DNA from: Drosophila miranda
Lineage: Eukaryota > Arthropoda > Insecta > Diptera > Drosophilidae
Direction: 5' to 3'
NCBI RefSeq assembly: GCF_003369915.1
Contig: NW_022881603.1
Coordinates: 15,700,935-15,764,934, forward strand
Length of the DNA: 64,000 nucleotides
The notes under the pieces are model-generated. The model worked only from the letters and a program-made list of their open reading frames with translations. It made no database searches and was not told where the DNA came from. The position numbers and the translations under genes are program-made. Below, piece by piece: positions 22,021 to 31,703 of this stretch (the first letter of the stretch is position 1; each line of letters begins with the position of its first letter).

Positions 22021-23044
22021 GATGTCGGGGACGATCGATGGTGCGTCGGCTCCAGGTGCGTCGGGGTTCCGATGGGTGCTTCGTGTGGCAGCGATCGCCT
22101 TTCCCGGTTCCTGCCTGAGAGGACGCGGGAGTAGCGGGTCGGTCGGTGTCGTAGGGGTCGTTTTCGCGTCGAGGGCGGTGTCGACGCATTCGTGGGCCGG
22201 GGTGGCGGTCGGAGGTGGTACCTCGAGCGCCTGGCTGCTGCGTGGCGGCTGTCGTTGCTGGGGCCGGGTTGTCTTTTGGAGCGGCGTCCTGGGTTCTTTT
22301 CCCTTTGTTGTTGGAACCGCGTCGGTGCCCTCGGGAGACCGGCTTGCTTTCTTCGTGGCTCAGTTTTGGTTTTCTCGGAGTGGGCCTGGGGCTAGCGTGC
22401 TTCGTCGTGGCCGTGGGTTCTGTGTTCCTTGTTCCTTGTGCTCTTGTCTCGTGTCGTGGCGGGGAATTCATTGGCGGCGGAGGTCTCGAGTTCGTGGGTC
22501 CGGGGGCGTGTACTTGGCTGGCGGTGATAATCGGCGTGTTTGGGATGGGGCGTTGGGAGCCTTGGAGCTGGAGGCTTGTGGCGCCACATTGTATTGTGGT
22601 TTCAATGGCGCACAGGAAATCCATACCTATGATGGCTTGCTCTACCATATTGGGTAGAACCAAGAGTGGCATCTGTATCTCTTGTTCGTCTAGTTTGACG
22701 CGCGCTAGCAAGATCTGAGTTATCTCGCGGGCTGAGCCGTCGGCTAGGCGTATCGGGACGCAGGCGGCTCGCAGGTCGTTGTCGCGGCCGAGTTTGCGGG
22801 CGAGGTCGGCGTTGATGAAGCTTCGGGACGCCCCGGTGTCGACCGTGGCTTCCGCGCGCCGTCCTCCGATGGTCACTCTCGCCATTATCCGGCAGTCGTG
22901 TACTTGTAGCGGGTTTCTTAGTTGGTTGTCTGAGGAAGCGTCGTGCCCGGCTGTTCCCGTGTCAGCTAGGGAAGCGAGTCGTTTCCCGACGGGTCCCGGC
23001 GGCAACAGCCCATGGTGCGCGTTCCGCGCCTGCCGCATTCCCAA
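21926..23044 (-). CDS. Protease region of the gypsy-type element
   Basis: It contains a retropepsin motif Val-Asp-Thr-Gly-Ala-Ser near residue 72 and a second segment Ile-Ile-Gly-Met-Asp-Phe. A long Pro/Arg/Thr-rich tail follows before the frame changes to RT. The overlap with gag (22966-23044) could reflect programmed shifting or a mutation. Confidence 0.72.
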   Translation of the reverse strand: MGMRQARNAHHGLLPPGPVGKRLASLADTGTAGHDASSDNQLRNPLQVHDCRIMARVTIGGRRAEATVDTGASRSFINADLARKLGRDNDLRAACVPIRLADGSAREITQILLARVKLDEQEIQMPLLVLPNMVEQAIIGMDFLCAIETTIQCGATSLQLQGSQRPIPNTPIITASQVHAPGPTNSRPPPPMNSPPRHETRAQGTRNTEPTATTKHASPRPTPRKPKLSHEESKPVSRGHRRGSNNKGKRTQDAAPKDNPAPATTAATQQPGARGTTSDRHPGPRMRRHRPRRENDPYDTDRPATPASSQAGTGKGDRCHTKHPSEPRRTWSRRTIDRPRHHGTPPGQHLARRRHAAQHHAWSHVGEPHRPN

Positions 23045-24310
23045 CAGAAGAGGATCGATGGGTTGGTGCAGTCGCGAGAAACATGTCCAGCTTCTCCGCA
23101 GCGTCGACAGGTTGCGCGTGGGTTGGCGATGGGGGTGGTGATCATTCTATGTGCCGTTTCCTGTGCTGGAGCGCCGGCCTGGTGCGGCTTCCTTGCGGGT
23201 TCCGAGGTATTCCAGTGAGGTTTTCGGAATTGGGCCCGATTCGTCCCGCTTTCGTTTTGTTGTGCCGTTGGCCGCGTGTACCTGGGTGGTTGTCGAGGGG
23301 GGATGAGGGTCGCTGGTACGTTTTGTTCCTGGATACTCTCGATCTCTGTGGCCCACATTTTTAATTGCGTCAGACTTCTCAGTGCGTGCCTTCGCACGTA
23401 CAGCTGGTACGCCGGGAGGGTGTTGTCATAGATCCGGCTAAGTTCCATGGCTTCGTCGTACCCGGCGTGGTGCATGAGCAACCGGAGCTCGATGACGAAG
23501 TCCTTGAACGGTTCGCCCACCGCTTGTTTGCGGTCCCTGATCTGGTCTTCCAATTGCTCGAAGTACCGGGGAGGCAGGAAAAAGGCTAAGAATTCCTGGC
23601 GGAAATCGGCCCAAGAGGCGCTCTGGAGTCGGCTGGTGCGGAACCAACGGTTGGCTCGGTCGGTGAGGATCTCTGCCATGGCTCGCGGCACGTAGTTCAT
23701 GTCTACCCCGTACGAGAGGGCACCTTCTTCCAGTAGTTCGACGAACGACAGTGGGTCGTCCTGCCCGTCGAACTGGATTCCCCACTTTCGGATCCGTTCC
23801 GCCATCTGTGCGGCGTGACTGTAGTAATGACCGTCCGTGGGGCCATTTCCTCCTGCTGTCGGCAAGATCCTTCTCATGGGCGAAGGCCTTGGCTTCCGGG
23901 GGCGGGGGCTTCAGTAGGTCTTCGACGGTTATCGGTGTCGGTGAGGTGCTGGCTTTGCCCTCCATAACTCCTGGAACTTGTAGGCTGAGTTTAGGGTCCG
24001 TCTTTCGCTTCTCTGTTAGTGCTGAGATGTCGGGCTGGGGCGATCTGGCTCGTCCTGTCGATCTGGCGTACTGCCGCTCGAGCTCTGCCAACCTGACCCA
24101 GGCATCGTGTTCGAGGGGCCCGGCGACTAGTTCGGCGAAATTTCTCCGCAAATCTTCCACGTTACCCTCGCGGCTGAATCCGAATTCCTCCGCGAAGGAC
24201 TCCAGCTCCTCTCGGCGGCGTTTGTGTATCCAGCCGGTACTCACCCCTGGGTTGGCGACGTATTCTCCAGGGTAATACCCACTGGGCTGTTCCTCTGTAT
24301 GGGATTCCAT
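22966..24310 (-). pseudogene. Gag of the gypsy-type element, frameshifted
   Basis: The N-terminal part reads from Met at 24310 in one frame to about 23860; the rest continues in another frame (22966-23877). The C-terminal part includes a CCHC zinc knuckle (Cys-Arg-Arg-Cys-Gly...His...Cys), typical for binding the element RNA. A single gag frame is expected, so the change of frame near 23840-23880 is probably a mutation. Confidence 0.72.
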
Positions 24311-24588
24311 CGCTTCGATTGTTACTCGAGTTGGCTGTTTCGCTGGGCCTGTGCTTTTCCTTCACTAGGGCACTATGTCGAGCTTCGCGGTCGACGCTTC
24401 GAATTTCTTCTCCGGGTGACGGCACTGGTCCCGTTTTTCTGTCGCTGTGTCGCGCTTTCGCCTGCTCGTTGCGCAACTCTTGCCGTTGGTATTGTGCGAG
24501 GTCGGGGTTTTCTTTGAGTCGTTTTCTTTTGTTCTTCTCTAGTGGCCGTGGGGTTTTATTCCACAAACCCTCGCTGACGTTCCCTTGT

Positions 24589-24606
24589 GTCCCTGCTCGG
24601 GCGCCA
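24589..24606 (-). other. Primer binding site, tRNA-Lys type
   Basis: The minus strand reads TGGCGCCCGAGCAGGGAC just inside the 5' LTR. It is complementary to the 3' end of tRNA-Lys(UUU) with one mismatch, from memory of that tRNA. Its position two bases from the LTR end is as expected. Confidence 0.72.
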
Positions 24607-24608
24607 CT

Positions 24609-25392
24609 TGTGATGGACCTATTTCATGCTGAGGTAAGCTCAGTCCCGTCCAGGGGTCAATCCACAAGAAATTTGTAGAAATGGATGGAACTTCCAAGGA
24701 GCCGTCGGGGGTGGCCTATCGTAGAGTAGATGGATCGGGGCTTGGGCGGGCGTTGCTAGCGTTGTGTATCGAATGGTGTACGTGGACGTGGAGTGGGGTG
24801 GAGTCGGTGCCTCGGCTAATTGGGGTGAACTTACGCAATCGGGTGCTCTTACTTGAATAATTTGACACTTTATTGTATTTCTTAGCGGTTTAAGTGAACT
24901 TATTTTAAATTGTGCGCCGATGTCTTCTGGTGAGTTCCGGGTACTGCGTCTGTACTCCGGGTCGAGTCTCTGCGTAAGTTGCTTTCTGGTTTCAGTCGGC
25001 GTCTATTTATACGCCAATGGGTGTTGTGTCAGCGGGTTCGAAAGTGCACGTCCGCATCGGGGTGCACTTCGCCGTTCTGGCGATCGTGGGTTGACCTGTT
25101 TCTGTCTCTTCGCGTTTTTGGCGAGCTGGCGGGTTTGCCGTTGGGTGCTTGTCGTGGGCTTCCGCGGTGTCATCGTTTTGTAGTCGATGAACCCGGAAGA
25201 CTGCGCCTGGCCGGTTGCTTGGTCTGGAGTGGGGAAAGTCCGCGTGACCTGATGTCTTTGGTCAGCGTTATGGAGTTGGCGCGTGTTGATCGGTGGTTGC
25301 TTGCGGAGGGGGGGCTGGTCGTGGGGTGCGGTGCGATGCGCTCATTATAGGTCGGTGGACGGATTGTATCGAAACCTTTTAGGTTCGTTACA
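24609..25392 (-). repeat. 5' LTR of the gypsy-type element
   Basis: The 784 bp LTR starts TGTAACGAACC and ends CATCACA on the minus strand (TG...CA ends). It carries a CCATTGGCG segment and a TATAAATA box (about 25009-25016 on the plus strand), with the transcription start expected near 24980. The 3' LTR remnants at 14114 and 17335 share only the TATA-proximal segment with it. Confidence 0.72.
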
Positions 25393-25500
25393 CTATGTAT
25401 ATCTATTGTACGAATATGATGCCTGAAAGCCTGTGGAGCTGTTTCCGAATCCCAAGAACCAATTCCGCAGGGAGGCTACACATACGGATATGACACTTAC

Positions 25501-25605
25501 TGTTCTAGTGTTTAAATCAATAAAATCTTCGCTCCATTCCGTCTTTTTTTTCGCATTTATTTTACATAAGGCAAGGAGGGTATCTTCATCGCTGGACATA
25601 GCCAT
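25501..25605 (-). CDS. Exon-like ORF of unknown function
   Basis: A minus-strand Met-initiated stretch of 35 codons, acidic then basic, ends at a good splice donor (GTAAGTG, 25495-25500). The rest of such a gene would lie where the gypsy element is now inserted. No family is recognised. It could be an exon of a lost host gene or of an old DNA transposon. Confidence 0.3.
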
Positions 25606-25699
25606 TGTTCATCGGAAGGAGCTAGCTGTAGGCATTATAATATCAGGACTACTTAAAATGGTCGAAATTGTGTTTGTTTCTACTTCAAAACCCAGCAAA

Positions 25700-26140
25700 C
25701 CAAACGCTCACAAATGATATCGCATACGAGTCAAATGCGAGACTTAACCCGACAAAACGCTCGCATTCGGACCCGCATATGATAGAAATATGATACTTGT
25801 GTCGTTCAGTTTGTGGCAGTGAAAGTATCATTTATGATAGCTCGCAAAGGAATCGTTTGCGAGCCTTTTGCGATATCATTTATGAGCTTTTTGCGATATC
25901 ATTTGTGAGCCTTTTGCGATGTCATTTATGAGACGTTTTTGATATAAAATAATATCAAAAGAAATATTTTTTTCGAGCCCATAGCAGTATCAAAAAAGAC
26001 TCATAAATGATATCGCAAAAGGCTCACAAATGATTCCTTTACGAGCTATCATAAATGATATCGCAAAAGGCTCGCAAACGATGTCGCAAAAGGCTCGCAA
26101 GAAATAGTTTTTGCGAGAGTTTTTTTTTTACCCGTTCCCA
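25700..26140. repeat. Inverted-repeat (foldback) region built of a short motif
   Basis: A roughly 24 bp motif of the type TTTTGCGATATCATTTATGAG occurs several times in direct orientation at about 25866-25940. It recurs in reverse complement at about 25997-26105. The left arm (about 25828-25940) and the right arm (about 25990-26105) pair over about 100 bp with a loop of about 50 bp. More distant partial copies lie at 25711-25830. No ORF of note is present. It may be a foldback or MITE-like element. Confidence 0.65.
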
Positions 26141-26400
26141 TTTTGTTCCGAAATAAAAAATATTTTTAAATTGTAATATGAAATGAGGCCGTCAGCCATC
26201 GGGTGCTACAGGGGGACAAACGGATGACGGGTCGGCTCGCACAACTGTGAACTCGGAACTGAGGCGCAGCCGCTCCGGTTAGTAATACTAATATGCGGAC
26301 TCTGGATACCTGCCGACCTCCAGTTTAAATCAGGCTTCCCGGGGCAAGCGGGCTATGCCTCGGGTGACCATCCCCTTCCCGCCTACTCGTGGGAACTACT

Positions 26401-27828
26401 ATGCCAAATAATAAACATATAAAAACCAACAAAGCCGCAAAGGAGCTCGGTACTCCTCTTAAAGTACCGGAGGGACAAGCCAATCCCTCTGCACCAGCGC
26501 CTGGGAAACCGGGTCCAAAGAAGACGTGGAAGGAGACTGAGTCGGTCCACCGTCTTCAGTCAGCAGCCGCAGCGAGGGGGGGCCCGAAAAGCCAATCGGG
26601 TCCTTCCAAGTCGGGTGGCTCCAAGGGCGAAGCGGATACCGCGGTGGCTGCCAAGCAGAGCGTAATCGCGGCTGGTAAGCGCACCGGGACCGAAGAACCC
26701 ATGGGAGCCCCGGCGGGCAGCGTCTCTGCACCACGGGGTGGAAAGCCGTCGTACCAGGACAGGAGACGAGCGGCTTTCATCCTGTCCAACGAAGACCCGA
26801 ACTTCAAGGCGTCAGCTGAAGGAAAGGAGCAGAGGCTGTGGGCCTGCTCAATCCTTCCACTGTTCCAGCCAGCCAAAGCCGGAAAGGGCGCAGCCAAGGC
26901 CGCCAACAAGCGGCAACGCTCAGCGGAGGACCCCGCAAATCAGCCAGGCCAAGCCCAGCAAGCCAAGCGGGTGAAGACCCACCTCACGAACCGGTCGTTC
27001 GCTGAGGTGGCGAGGGGCAGGACCCTGATCGGTGTCCTGGACAGGGGCGCCGAGGACGGCCATGTCCCTCGCGATAAGTGGCACCTGGTGGAGAACGAGC
27101 TCCAGGACCGGTTCCTACTGGAACTGGAGGAGAACGGCGGACCACCGCCAAAGTGTGAGGACGCAGGGTGGCATCAAGGCAAGGTGAAAGCCATCGCCTG
27201 CCAAGACGCTCGCTCTGCGGCCCTCTACATGAAGGCGGTGGCGGCCCTAAAAGAGGTCTATCCAGGGGCGAAACTGGAGGCCGTGAAGTGGGAAGATGTC
27301 CCTAGTCGCCCGAGAGCCAGAGCGTGGGTCTCGGCTAAGCCTGCAGAGCCTGAGAAGATCCTCAGGTTACTGCAGGTCTGCAACCCCCACCTTCCTACAG
27401 CCGATTGGAAGGTGGCAAAGGTGGAGGATATCCAAGGGCAGAGGCGCCAGATTATCCTCGTCCTAAATGAGGAATCCATTGATCTCCTCGCAAAGTCGGA
27501 CGGTGTAGTGGATTATGGCTACAAGAAGGTCACCATATCCACTTACAAGTCCGATCGCAAGGGCAGGCAAGCGGAGGTCGAGCCAGACCCGGAGCTGCCG
27601 GAGATCCCGAAAGAGGGGGCCTCGTGCGAGGAAGACAACCCGGCGTCGGATGCGGCGTCCATGATGTCGGACGATATCTTGGACGAGAGCGACCTAGCCA
27701 GAGGTCTCAGCCACATCGTTGTCGGGGAGGAGCCGGAGTCCCCTGACAGCGATCTAGAAGCAACAATGGTGGAGGCGAGCCTCAGGAATGTCGTTGACGC
27801 TCCTGCAGATAAACCTCCACCATTGTAA
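26401..27828 (+). CDS. ORF1 protein of the non-LTR element
   Basis: 475 residues from ATG at 26401; the frame is open from a GTG at 26389. The N-terminal half is rich in Lys, Pro, Ala and Gly with basic clusters, as for RNA-binding ORF1 proteins. A more ordered domain lies near residues 215-390, possibly the DUF4780 type found in insect retroelements. The C-terminus is acidic. I see no CCHC knuckle. It overlaps ORF2 by 41 bases in a different frame, so ORF2 is probably translated by reinitiation or frameshift. Confidence 0.82.
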   Translation: MPNNKHIKTNKAAKELGTPLKVPEGQANPSAPAPGKPGPKKTWKETESVHRLQSAAAARGGPKSQSGPSKSGGSKGEADTAVAAKQSVIAAGKRTGTEEPMGAPAGSVSAPRGGKPSYQDRRRAAFILSNEDPNFKASAEGKEQRLWACSILPLFQPAKAGKGAAKAANKRQRSAEDPANQPGQAQQAKRVKTHLTNRSFAEVARGRTLIGVLDRGAEDGHVPRDKWHLVENELQDRFLLELEENGGPPPKCEDAGWHQGKVKAIACQDARSAALYMKAVAALKEVYPGAKLEAVKWEDVPSRPRARAWVSAKPAEPEKILRLLQVCNPHLPTADWKVAKVEDIQGQRRQIILVLNEESIDLLAKSDGVVDYGYKKVTISTYKSDRKGRQAEVEPDPELPEIPKEGASCEEDNPASDAASMMSDDILDESDLARGLSHIVVGEEPESPDSDLEATMVEASLRNVVDAPADKPPPL

Positions 27829-30800
27829 GGCAGCATGCGCTGCTCTACTGCTCCACCTGGCCAAGGGTGGAGCCGACATAGTCCTCATTCAGGAGCCCTG
27901 GATCCTCGGAAACAGGGTCTCCGGTCTGAGGACTTCTGACTACAAGCTATATGTAGCTGAAACCGCAGGTAAAATTCGTACCTGCATTCTTGCAAAAAGA
28001 GAGTTGCACCTATTTTTGCTCCCAAATTTCAGCAATGAAGACCACACCGCAGTGAGCCTCGAAGGCCAGGAGCGCTCACTGAGGATCTGCTCCGCATACA
28101 TGGGGCATGAACAACCAGACCCCCCTCCACACGCGCCTCTCCGGGCTCTAATCGCAGACTGCTCGGCCAAGGACATCGGCCTAATTGTGGGGTGCGATGC
28201 CAATGCACATCACTGTCAGTGGGGAAGCACTGACACAAACGAAAGGGGTGAGTACCTTTTCAGTTACTTACTGACCACTCAGATGGTCTTACTAAACCGG
28301 GGTAGTGATCCCACCTTTATCATTGAAAACCGCAAGGAGGTCCTGGACCTCACGCTTGCCTCTCATGAGATACAGCGTAACATTGTATCCTGGAGGGTCC
28401 TGGAAGAGCACTCCTTCTCGGACCACAGGTACGTGGAAACTGTCTTCTCCTTCTCAGTACCGAAGCCAGTCCGATTCCGAAACATCAGGCGGACAAACTG
28501 GACTCGGTACTCTGATTACCTCTGTCGTGTTCTCCCTGAGCCCCCATCTGAGGAGGAGTTCTCCACGGAGGCCACGACTCGTCTTCTTAAGATCTTTACC
28601 GACGCCTGCAATAAGGCGCTCGACAAAGCATGCCCCTCTGGCAAGAACAGAGGCCGGAAGAAACCTGAATGGTGGAATCCGAAACTGGGTGAACTCCGGA
28701 AAGCCTCCCGGAGACTCTTCAATAAAGCTAAGGCTGAAAACGTTCAGCAAAACTGGGCCGAATACAAGGCCAGTCTGTCAACCTACAACAAAGAACTTAG
28801 AAAAGCCAAACGCGCCTCCTGGCGTAAGTTCTGCAGCGAAATCGAGAGTAACTCAGAAGCCTCACGCTTGCGCAGAGTTCTCTCGAAGACAACACCCACC
28901 CTGGGCTACTTGAAGAACACCGACCAGTCGTGGACTACGTCCAGCGAGGAGTCGCTAAATCTTCTCCTAAATACCCACTTCCCTGGCTGCGATGAAAACA
29001 GACCCAACTACCTCGCGCCTCCTTCTGTCGCCTCAAATGCCATCTTGGGACTGCTAAGCCAGGAGAACATTTCCTGGGCGATCAGAAGCTTTAAACCCTA
29101 CAAGTCCGCGGGGCCAGACGGCATTTTCCCTGCCCAACTGATTCACGCGGGACATAAAGCCATTAACTGGCTCAAAATAATTTACGAGGGAATCTTCTCC
29201 CACGGGTGCATTCCTGACACCTGGCTTCAGACCAAAGTCGTATTCATACCCAAGGCAGGCAAGACCTCGCACACTGCCCCAAAAGATTTCAGACCCATAA
29301 GTCTATCGTCTTTTCTTCTAAAGGCGATGGAGCGGCTCCTGGGGCTGCATCTAACGGCGTGCATTCCGTCCAGTCTGATCTCAGACTCCCAGCATGCCTA
29401 TCGGAAGGGAAGATCCACCGAAACGGCCCTACACTCGATCACATCGATCATCGAAGCATCCCTTAATTTTAAGGAGTACACCCTAGTAGCCTTCCTCGAC
29501 ATAGAAGGCGCCTTTAACAACATCCTTCCGACCGCCATCACGGGCGCACTGACGGATCTGGGCGTTGACTCCAGGACGGTGAGCCTGATCGATCAGATGC
29601 TACAATGCAGGACGGTTGAGGCATCACTGGGGACGTCAACGTGTACCAGATTTGTCAGCAGAGGCACACCGCAGGGCGGAGTCCTCTCGCCCCTCCTATG
29701 GAACGTGGCAGTGAACACACTGCTGCGGGAGATAGAGGGGGGTGGCTGCCGTGTGGTGGCGTACGCGGACGATGTTGCCATAGCATTCTCCGGAAAATTT
29801 CCGCAGACATTGTGTGAGTGCATGACAAGTACTCTCACGAAAATGTCGAAATGGGCAGACAAATGCGGGTTAGGCGTCAACCCGTCTAAAACGGAACTGG
29901 TGCTTTTCACTAGGAAGTACAAAGTTCCGGTACTGATTCCCTCAAGACTATGTGGGGAAACGCTAGTCTTCAGCAACAACGCCAAGTATCTTGGCCTAAT
30001 CCTCGATAGAAAGCTCGATTGGAAATTGAGCATAGAGGATAGAGTAAAGAAGGCCACAGTGGCCCTCTATACTTGCAGGAAAGCCATCGGACTAAAATGG
30101 GGAATGACCCCCTATATAGTTCGGTGGCTCTACACCGCCATCATACGACCATTCATGCTCTATGGAGTGGTGGTATGGTGGCCAGCCTTGGACAGAAGGA
30201 CATGCCTCAATAAACTCAGCAGAGTTCAACGCATGGCAGAGCTATGCATAACTGGCGGGCTACGCACTACTCCAGGGGAAGCCCTGGATACTGTGCTGGA
30301 CCTCCTCCCTGTGGATCTCATGGGAAAGAAGGTGGCAACACTTTCCGCCCTCAGAATGAGAGAAGCCAGACTGTGGAAAGCATCCGCGGTTGGGCACTCG
30401 GGAATCCTGATGAGACTCCCGCAATTACCAGAGAGGACAGATTACTGTATCCCCAGTGATCACCTCTCGACGCCCTTCCAGGTATCAATCCCATCTAGGG
30501 AGGACTGGGAGATGGGCGAACCAGGACCTGCAAATGCGGTCCACTTCTACACTGATGGCTCAAAGCTAGACGGCCGCGTGGGAGGCGGAGTCTACTGCAG
30601 CGAGCTGAACATCAGTCATTGCTTCAGGCTCCCGGATCACTGTAGTGTGTTCCAAGCGGAGGTTGAAGCCATCAAGGAGGCCATTTCGATCGTCTCCAAA
30701 TTACTTCTAGATACGCACTTAGTGTGCGTCTTCTCGGACAGCCAAGCAGCTATCAAAGCTCTAGGCTCAATATCGTCGAACTCAGCGACTGTAAATGACT

Positions 30801-31384
30801 GCCGCAGGTCTCTGCACGAGATCGCAGAGCAGTTAGATCTCTTCCTTATATGGGTCCCCGGCCACAGGGACATCGAGGGGAATGACGCCGCCGACGAGCT
30901 AGCCAGGCAGGGTACTACGATTCCTCTCCTACCGGAGAGGGAGCAAGTAGCGATGCCCTTGGCTACGTGCAGGCTCCTAACGCACGAATTGTTCGAGCAA
31001 AATGCCAATAGGAGATGGCAGCAAACCGTTTCCTGTAAAGTCTCAAGATTGATATGGCCATATCGATCGAAGAAGCGCTCAGCAGAGCTGTATAAACTCA
31101 GCAGAGCACAGTGCTCTGCAGTTACTAGAGCCATTACGGGACACTGGCAGATCGGCACTCACGCCTCTAGACTGTCAATCCCTCATAACGACTTCTGCAG
31201 GAGTTGTCGCGACGAGGAGGAGGAGGAATCGGTCCCTCACCTCTTCTGCCACTGCCCAGCCCTTGGAAATCGTCGTCTTCGTATTCTCGGGGCCGCTTTC
31301 CTCACGGACATTTCGGACCTGTCCGTAATCAAACCAGGGACCTTGTCCAAATACATCCAAGCCACCGGATGGGACTGCCCTTAA
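27788..31384 (+). CDS. ORF2: endonuclease, reverse transcriptase and RNase H
   Basis: 1,198 residues with no stop. The apurinic-like endonuclease has Gln-Glu-Pro-Trp near 35, Asp-Ala-Asn near 137 and Ser-Asp-His near 212. RT has Phe-Leu-Asp-Ile-Glu-Gly-Ala-Phe near 570, Thr-Pro-Gln-Gly-Gly near 628 and the catalytic Tyr-Ala-Asp-Asp at 658-661. RNase H has Tyr-Thr-Asp-Gly-Ser near 920 and Ser-Asp-Ser near 982. A Cys/His knuckle is near 1137-1156. These domains serve target-primed reverse transcription. All catalytic residues are present, so the element may be active. Confidence 0.93.
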   Translation: MSLTLLQINLHHCKAACAALLLHLAKGGADIVLIQEPWILGNRVSGLRTSDYKLYVAETAGKIRTCILAKRELHLFLLPNFSNEDHTAVSLEGQERSLRICSAYMGHEQPDPPPHAPLRALIADCSAKDIGLIVGCDANAHHCQWGSTDTNERGEYLFSYLLTTQMVLLNRGSDPTFIIENRKEVLDLTLASHEIQRNIVSWRVLEEHSFSDHRYVETVFSFSVPKPVRFRNIRRTNWTRYSDYLCRVLPEPPSEEEFSTEATTRLLKIFTDACNKALDKACPSGKNRGRKKPEWWNPKLGELRKASRRLFNKAKAENVQQNWAEYKASLSTYNKELRKAKRASWRKFCSEIESNSEASRLRRVLSKTTPTLGYLKNTDQSWTTSSEESLNLLLNTHFPGCDENRPNYLAPPSVASNAILGLLSQENISWAIRSFKPYKSAGPDGIFPAQLIHAGHKAINWLKIIYEGIFSHGCIPDTWLQTKVVFIPKAGKTSHTAPKDFRPISLSSFLLKAMERLLGLHLTACIPSSLISDSQHAYRKGRSTETALHSITSIIEASLNFKEYTLVAFLDIEGAFNNILPTAITGALTDLGVDSRTVSLIDQMLQCRTVEASLGTSTCTRFVSRGTPQGGVLSPLLWNVAVNTLLREIEGGGCRVVAYADDVAIAFSGKFPQTLCECMTSTLTKMSKWADKCGLGVNPSKTELVLFTRKYKVPVLIPSRLCGETLVFSNNAKYLGLILDRKLDWKLSIEDRVKKATVALYTCRKAIGLKWGMTPYIVRWLYTAIIRPFMLYGVVVWWPALDRRTCLNKLSRVQRMAELCITGGLRTTPGEALDTVLDLLPVDLMGKKVATLSALRMREARLWKASAVGHSGILMRLPQLPERTDYCIPSDHLSTPFQVSIPSREDWEMGEPGPANAVHFYTDGSKLDGRVGGGVYCSELNISHCFRLPDHCSVFQAEVEAIKEAISIVSKLLLDTHLVCVFSDSQAAIKALGSISSNSATVNDCRRSLHEIAEQLDLFLIWVPGHRDIEGNDAADELARQGTTIPLLPEREQVAMPLATCRLLTHELFEQNANRRWQQTVSCKVSRLIWPYRSKKRSAELYKLSRAQCSAVTRAITGHWQIGTHASRLSIPHNDFCRSCRDEEEEESVPHLFCHCPALGNRRLRILGAAFLTDISDLSVIKPGTLSKYIQATGWDCP

Positions 31385-31575
31385 CCTGCAGTAGTATGCT
31401 CTCACGGTTCGGGCAACGCGAAGGGGCACATGCCCATGCGGCAACACAACTGACCTTTTATAGGTCCAAGTGAGCTTGCGTGCGGGAGGCTCTTATCCCC
31501 CCCTCCCGGCTACCGCCTTAACCTAACCTAACCTAATATGAAATGAATTTAATGTATATATGTATGAACTATGTA

Positions 31576-31703
31576 CTAAAATTTAAGTTTTTTTGCATTA
31601 CTTTTTTCCAATCTGGCCTTCCGTTCCTGACCATACTGGAAATATTTTTGAGTTGTATGGTCGAAATCCTGATCGTCGAGCGCAAACTTCTGTTTAAATG
31701 CAT
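31576..31703 (-). CDS. Possible terminal exon of a small unknown gene
   Basis: On the minus strand a splice acceptor (TTTTCTACAG) precedes an open frame of about 42 codons. It is rich in Asp, Gln and Lys and ends at TAG (31576-31578). A good donor (GTAAGT, about 31805-31810) lies upstream, but the preceding exon shows a stop in the matching frame, so the gene may be broken. The LOA-like element is inserted 30 bp past the stop. No family is recognised. Confidence 0.35.

Larger units (their letters stand above)
17335..25392 (-). mobile_element. Ty3/gypsy LTR retrotransposon, near-complete, interrupted by a DINE
   Basis: Minus-strand element with a 5' LTR (24609-25392), primer binding site, gag, protease, RT, RNase H and integrase. 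Its 3' LTR is cut by DINE copy D at 17334. RT is split by DINE copy E (20093-21256). Gag, protease and pol lie in different frames with extra shifts, and there is a nonsense codon in RNase H. The element cannot be active as it stands. The lineage looks like the Osvaldo/Ulysses type, from memory of the integrase and gag style; this is tentative. It occupies the region where the remaining Hdc exons would be expected. Confidence 0.87.
26187..31533 (+). mobile_element. Complete LOA-like non-LTR retrotransposon
   Basis: A 5,347 bp element with two intact overlapping ORFs, flanked by a perfect 13 bp target duplication TAATATGAAATGA (26174-26186 and 31534-31546). The 3' end is not poly(A) but a CCTAA repeat. 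Endonuclease, RT and RNase H in ORF2 and the family style (bilbo, TRIM and Baggins of the LOA clade, from memory) support the call. The clade is less certain than the class. Intact ORFs and perfect duplications imply a recent insertion. Confidence 0.9.

Noticed and set aside
21899..22657. Plus-strand ORF of 252 codons
   Set aside because: It is antisense to the protease region; GC-rich composition keeps the reverse frame open. No domain is visible.
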